Shown piece after piece: positions 5,137 to 7,437 of a stretch of DNA of 7,437 nucleotides. Each line of letters opens with the position of its first letter. The stretch's first letter is position 1. The notes under the pieces were generated by a model. That model was not told the DNA's origin. It saw nothing but the letters and a program-made list of their open reading frames with translations, and ran no database searches. A program made the position numbers and the translations under genes. This DNA is from Spirochaeta sp. (GTDB lineage: Bacteria; Spirochaetota; Spirochaetia; DSM-27196; Alkalispirochaetaceae), in contig JAQIBO010000509.1 in NCBI GenBank assembly GCA_027859055.1, positions 1 to 7,437 of the forward strand, in the 5' to 3' direction.

Positions 5137-5621
5137 GTACCGAAAAGCGCGTGCCGAATCCCTATGACGGCCACGATCGGTACCACTGTTTCGGGTGTGA
5201 TCCGCACAGTCCGGTGGGGCTCCGGCTCTCCTTTACCGTTGAGGGTGACACGCTGCGCAGTGTGTGGGAGCCGCGGGCGGAACTTGAAGGGTATCCCGGC
5301 GTGATTCACGGCGGCATACAGGCAACGCTTGCCGACGAGATTGGCGGGTGGTTCATCCATGTGATCAAAGGCACCGCCGGTATGACACGGGACTTGCAGA
5401 TCCGGTACCACAATCCCGCCGAGACGGCAAACGGTCCGTTTACGCTGGAGGCACGGGAAACTGAGTCCGACGCCAAACGGTCAGTTCTCGCGGTGGAAAT
5501 CCGTGGCGCCGACGGTACGCTGTTCAGCACTTCCATGGTCACCTATGCGGTCTTCAGTGAAATGGTGGCCCGGAAGCGTTTAAGCTTCCCCGGGAAAGAG
5601 GCGTTCCAGCCGAAGGAGTGA
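5133..5621 (+). CDS. PaaI-family hotdog-fold thioesterase
   Basis: The 162-residue protein has the 4HBT hotdog fold expected of acyl-CoA thioesterases. The core motif GYPGVIHGGIQATLADEIGG lies at 53-72, with His59-Gly-Gly and the acidic residue Asp68 or Glu69 that activates water in the PaaI family. The N-terminal CFGC (Cys19, Cys22) in HCFGCDPHSPVGLRL is a frequent lead-in of this subgroup. It probably hydrolyses an acyl-CoA in the cytosol as a dimer or tetramer; the chain type is unknown. ATG 5133-5135 overlaps the GNAT stop by 4 bp; the longer open frame from 5073 lies inside the GNAT gene and lacks homology. An AGGA 13 nt upstream is too far to be a strong ribosome binding site, so coupling to the GNAT gene is likely. 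The next gene begins 2 bp after its stop. Confidence 0.92.
   Translation: MSTEKRVPNPYDGHDRYHCFGCDPHSPVGLRLSFTVEGDTLRSVWEPRAELEGYPGVIHGGIQATLADEIGGWFIHVIKGTAGMTRDLQIRYHNPAETANGPFTLEARETESDAKRSVLAVEIRGADGTLFSTSMVTYAVFSEMVARKRLSFPGKEAFQPKE
5613..5618 (+). promoter_or_regulatory. Ribosome binding site deciding the GTG start of the DUF255 gene
   Basis: AAGGAG ends 5 nt before GTG 5624-5626 and lies within the last codons of the thioesterase. The other GTG at 5618 overlaps this site and so cannot use it. Confidence 0.75.
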
Positions 5622-5623
5622 CC

Positions 5624-7437
5624 GTGGCCTGCGATCCGCACCGAAATAACCTGGACCAGGCGCGCTCCCCGTATCTGTTGCAGCACCGGGACAACCCGGT
5701 GTGGTGGCAGGAGTGGAACGCCGAAACGCTGGCGTACGCCGAACGGGCGGGAAAACCGTTGTTTGTCTCCGTCGGGTACGCAACGTGCCATTGGTGTCAC
5801 GTTATGGCGGCGGAAGCGTTCTCCGACGGCGACGTCGCGCAGTATCTCAACGAGGCGTTTGTCTCGATCAAAGTGGACCGGGAAGAGCGCCCGGACATCG
5901 ATCACTATCTGATGCAGTTCCTGCTGGCCACCCGCGGCAACGGGGGGTGGCCGTTGAACGCGTTTCTCGCTGCACCGCGGCGGCCCGTGCTGGCGCTGAC
6001 CTACGTACCGGTGGATTCCCGCGGCGGGTCGCCGGGGTTCGTCGAGATCTGTGAACGCGTCGCTGCGTTTATTGAAGAGAAGCGCGGCCAGCTTCAGGAC
6101 GTCACCTTCGGGACCGGCGCTCGGGATTCCGGAGACACGCCGGAAACTGCCGCTTCCAACGCCGGCCACGGCTCCGCGCCGCTCTCTGCACCGCTGCCTG
6201 CAGCGATCCACCGGGCGGAAAATCTGTTGCGGCGCGCCGATCGGCAGCATGGTGGATTTGGCACCGGTGCGAAGTTTCCACCCCACGCAACGTTGCTGTA
6301 CCTCATGACCGCAGCCGATCTTATCGAGCATGACGCCGCCGGCGGCTCTGCCGCGTCGGACCGGCGGGCGATGCGGGAAAAGATCGACGAAACGGTGCGG
6401 CACACTCTCGACGTGATCGGACAACGCGGGCTGCACGATCACCTGCAGGGCGGCTTTTTTCGCTACTGCGTGGACCCGGCGTGGCAGATACCCCACTTTG
6501 AAAAGATGCTCTACGACCAGGCGATGCTCCTGTGGGTGTACGCCGCCGCGTGGCATCGGTACCGGGACCGGTGGTACCGCGAAATAGTGGAGGGGATTGT
6601 CCGGGCGCTTCGCGAAAGTTTTGACCGCAACGGGGTGTTTGTGTCCGCTCACGACGCGGATACCGACCACCATGAGGGCGCCACCTATCTGTGGAGCGAC
6701 AAGGATCTGGACGCGGCGCTTTCCGCAGAAAAACGGGGTGTGGTCAGTGAACTCTTTGAATTGCAGCCGGGCGGCAACTTTGAGGGCTCCCACCACCTGA
6801 TCCGGCGGGATCGGGGAGAGCTTTCCGCCGACGCGGCCGGCGCGGTGGCGGCGTTGTTGTCGCATCGGCGCACACGGTCCCAGCCCGAGGTTGACCGCAA
6901 GATTGTGACCGCATGGAACGCGCTTGCGGGAATCGGCCTGATCGTCGCCGGTCGTTCTCTCGGACAGCCTGAGTACATCGCGATGGCGCGGCGATTGCAC
7001 GACCGGCTTCTGGCGGACAACGCCGAGATTTCTGCGAATCAGGATGGGGCGGTGACCGTTCGCCTGGCGCGAAGCTCCCTGGACGGGCACCGCAGTAATG
7101 GAGAGTTTCTGGAGGACTACGCGGCGACGCTGCTCTTTGAGACTTACCTCTGTGAACATCCGACGGCGGAACAGACGGAGCACGACGGAGCGAATCGTCA
7201 CGCCCTTCGCACCGCCCTGGAAACGGAGGTGCTTCGCTTCCGGGATAACCTTGACGGTGCGGAGGAACCGATCTGGAACCTTGCCCGCGCCGACGACTTT
7301 GCAGCGGTGCCCGCTGATGAGTTCGACGCGCCGTCGCCGTCGCCGATCGCGCTGGCGGAACTGGCCCTGCTTCGTAACGCGCAAATAGCGGGCCGACCGG
7401 TGGCAATTCCGGGTATCGACGGCGGACAACTGCCGTT
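5624..7437 (+). CDS. DUF255/YyaL-like thioredoxin-domain protein (runs off right edge)
   Basis: 604 codons are visible and open to the window edge; the family is usually 600-700 residues, so little is missing. The protein matches the YyaL/SPATA20 family. It has an N-terminal thioredoxin-like domain (about residues 10-160) and a C-terminal (alpha/alpha)6-barrel resembling N-acylglucosamine 2-epimerases. Signatures are SPYLLQH (15-21), GYATCHWCHVM with the redox pair Cys55 and Cys58, KVDREERPDID, GNGGWPLNAF, then GGFFRY and PHFEKMLYDQA with His291. An Ala/Ser/Gly-rich linker at about 163-193 joins the two domains. No signal peptide is seen, so it is cytosolic. The biochemical role is not established for the family. 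GTG 5624 is preferred, with AAGGAG 5 nt upstream. It is the third gene of the GNAT-thioesterase operon. Confidence 0.92.
   Translation, partial: MACDPHRNNLDQARSPYLLQHRDNPVWWQEWNAETLAYAERAGKPLFVSVGYATCHWCHVMAAEAFSDGDVAQYLNEAFVSIKVDREERPDIDHYLMQFLLATRGNGGWPLNAFLAAPRRPVLALTYVPVDSRGGSPGFVEICERVAAFIEEKRGQLQDVTFGTGARDSGDTPETAASNAGHGSAPLSAPLPAAIHRAENLLRRADRQHGGFGTGAKFPPHATLLYLMTAADLIEHDAAGGSAASDRRAMREKIDETVRHTLDVIGQRGLHDHLQGGFFRYCVDPAWQIPHFEKMLYDQAMLLWVYAAAWHRYRDRWYREIVEGIVRALRESFDRNGVFVSAHDADTDHHEGATYLWSDKDLDAALSAEKRGVVSELFELQPGGNFEGSHHLIRRDRGELSADAAGAVAALLSHRRTRSQPEVDRKIVTAWNALAGIGLIVAGRSLGQPEYIAMARRLHDRLLADNAEISANQDGAVTVRLARSSLDGHRSNGEFLEDYAATLLFETYLCEHPTAEQTEHDGANRHALRTALETEVLRFRDNLDGAEEPIWNLARADDFAAVPADEFDAPSPSPIALAELALLRNAQIAGRPVAIPGIDGGQLP

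Noticed and set aside
5543..7429. A 628-codon open frame on the minus strand across the DUF255 gene
   Set aside because: It is antisense to a gene with clear family motifs, has Arg/Pro-rich composition with no recognisable domain, and is a typical GC-rich shadow frame.
1..7437. Mobile element, CRISPR array, tRNA or rRNA
   Set aside because: No transposase or integrase motifs, no regularly spaced repeats and no cloverleaf-type sequence were seen on either strand.

Overview
The window is a fully coding, GC-rich stretch of bacterial chromosome with eight or nine genes, no RNA genes, no CRISPR array and no mobile element. Several proteins resemble, from memory, spirochaete (Spirochaeta/Alkalispirochaeta-like) proteins: the soluble histidine kinase, the HD-domain protein with its unusual C-terminal half, and the phosphofructokinase branch. 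That taxonomic placement is a moderate-confidence inference, not a database result.

Left part, minus strand, read from right to left. A 6-phosphofructokinase gene (3966 to 2833) has its own TATAAT box and a strong ribosome binding site. Next comes a soluble histidine-kinase-like ATPase (2747 to 1833) with a promoter so close to its ATG that the mRNA may be leaderless. It is followed by an HD-domain phosphohydrolase-like gene (from 1746) and a patatin-like phospholipase (from 336, running off the left edge). The kinase, HD and patatin genes look like one transcription unit.

The most notable feature is that the HD-domain gene is cut by one in-frame TAA at 1138-1140. The same frame stays open for another 263 codons, down to 346. 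The second half has no ribosome binding site and no ATG start, and its sequence reads as a natural continuation of the first half. This is best explained as a single ~466-codon gene with a nonsense codon: a recent pseudogene, a sequencing error, or a readthrough site.

Right part. At 4777-4860 two promoters fire away from each other around a 9-bp inverted repeat, probably an operator. Leftward is a short-chain dehydrogenase/reductase (4776 to 4027). Rightward is a tightly packed operon: a small GNAT acetyltransferase of the YidJ/NATD1 type, a PaaI-like hotdog thioesterase (4-bp overlap), and a DUF255/YyaL thioredoxin-domain protein (2-bp gap) that runs off the right edge. Acyl-CoA or acetyl-CoA chemistry is a plausible common theme, but no defined pathway can be read from the sequence.

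Three genes (kinase, SDR, GNAT) have a -10-like box 6 or 7 bases before the ATG and no properly spaced Shine-Dalgarno sequence, which points to leaderless transcripts. I see no clearly new multi-gene system. The interrupted HD gene, the leaderless promoters and the altered phosphofructokinase active-site motif deserve follow-up.
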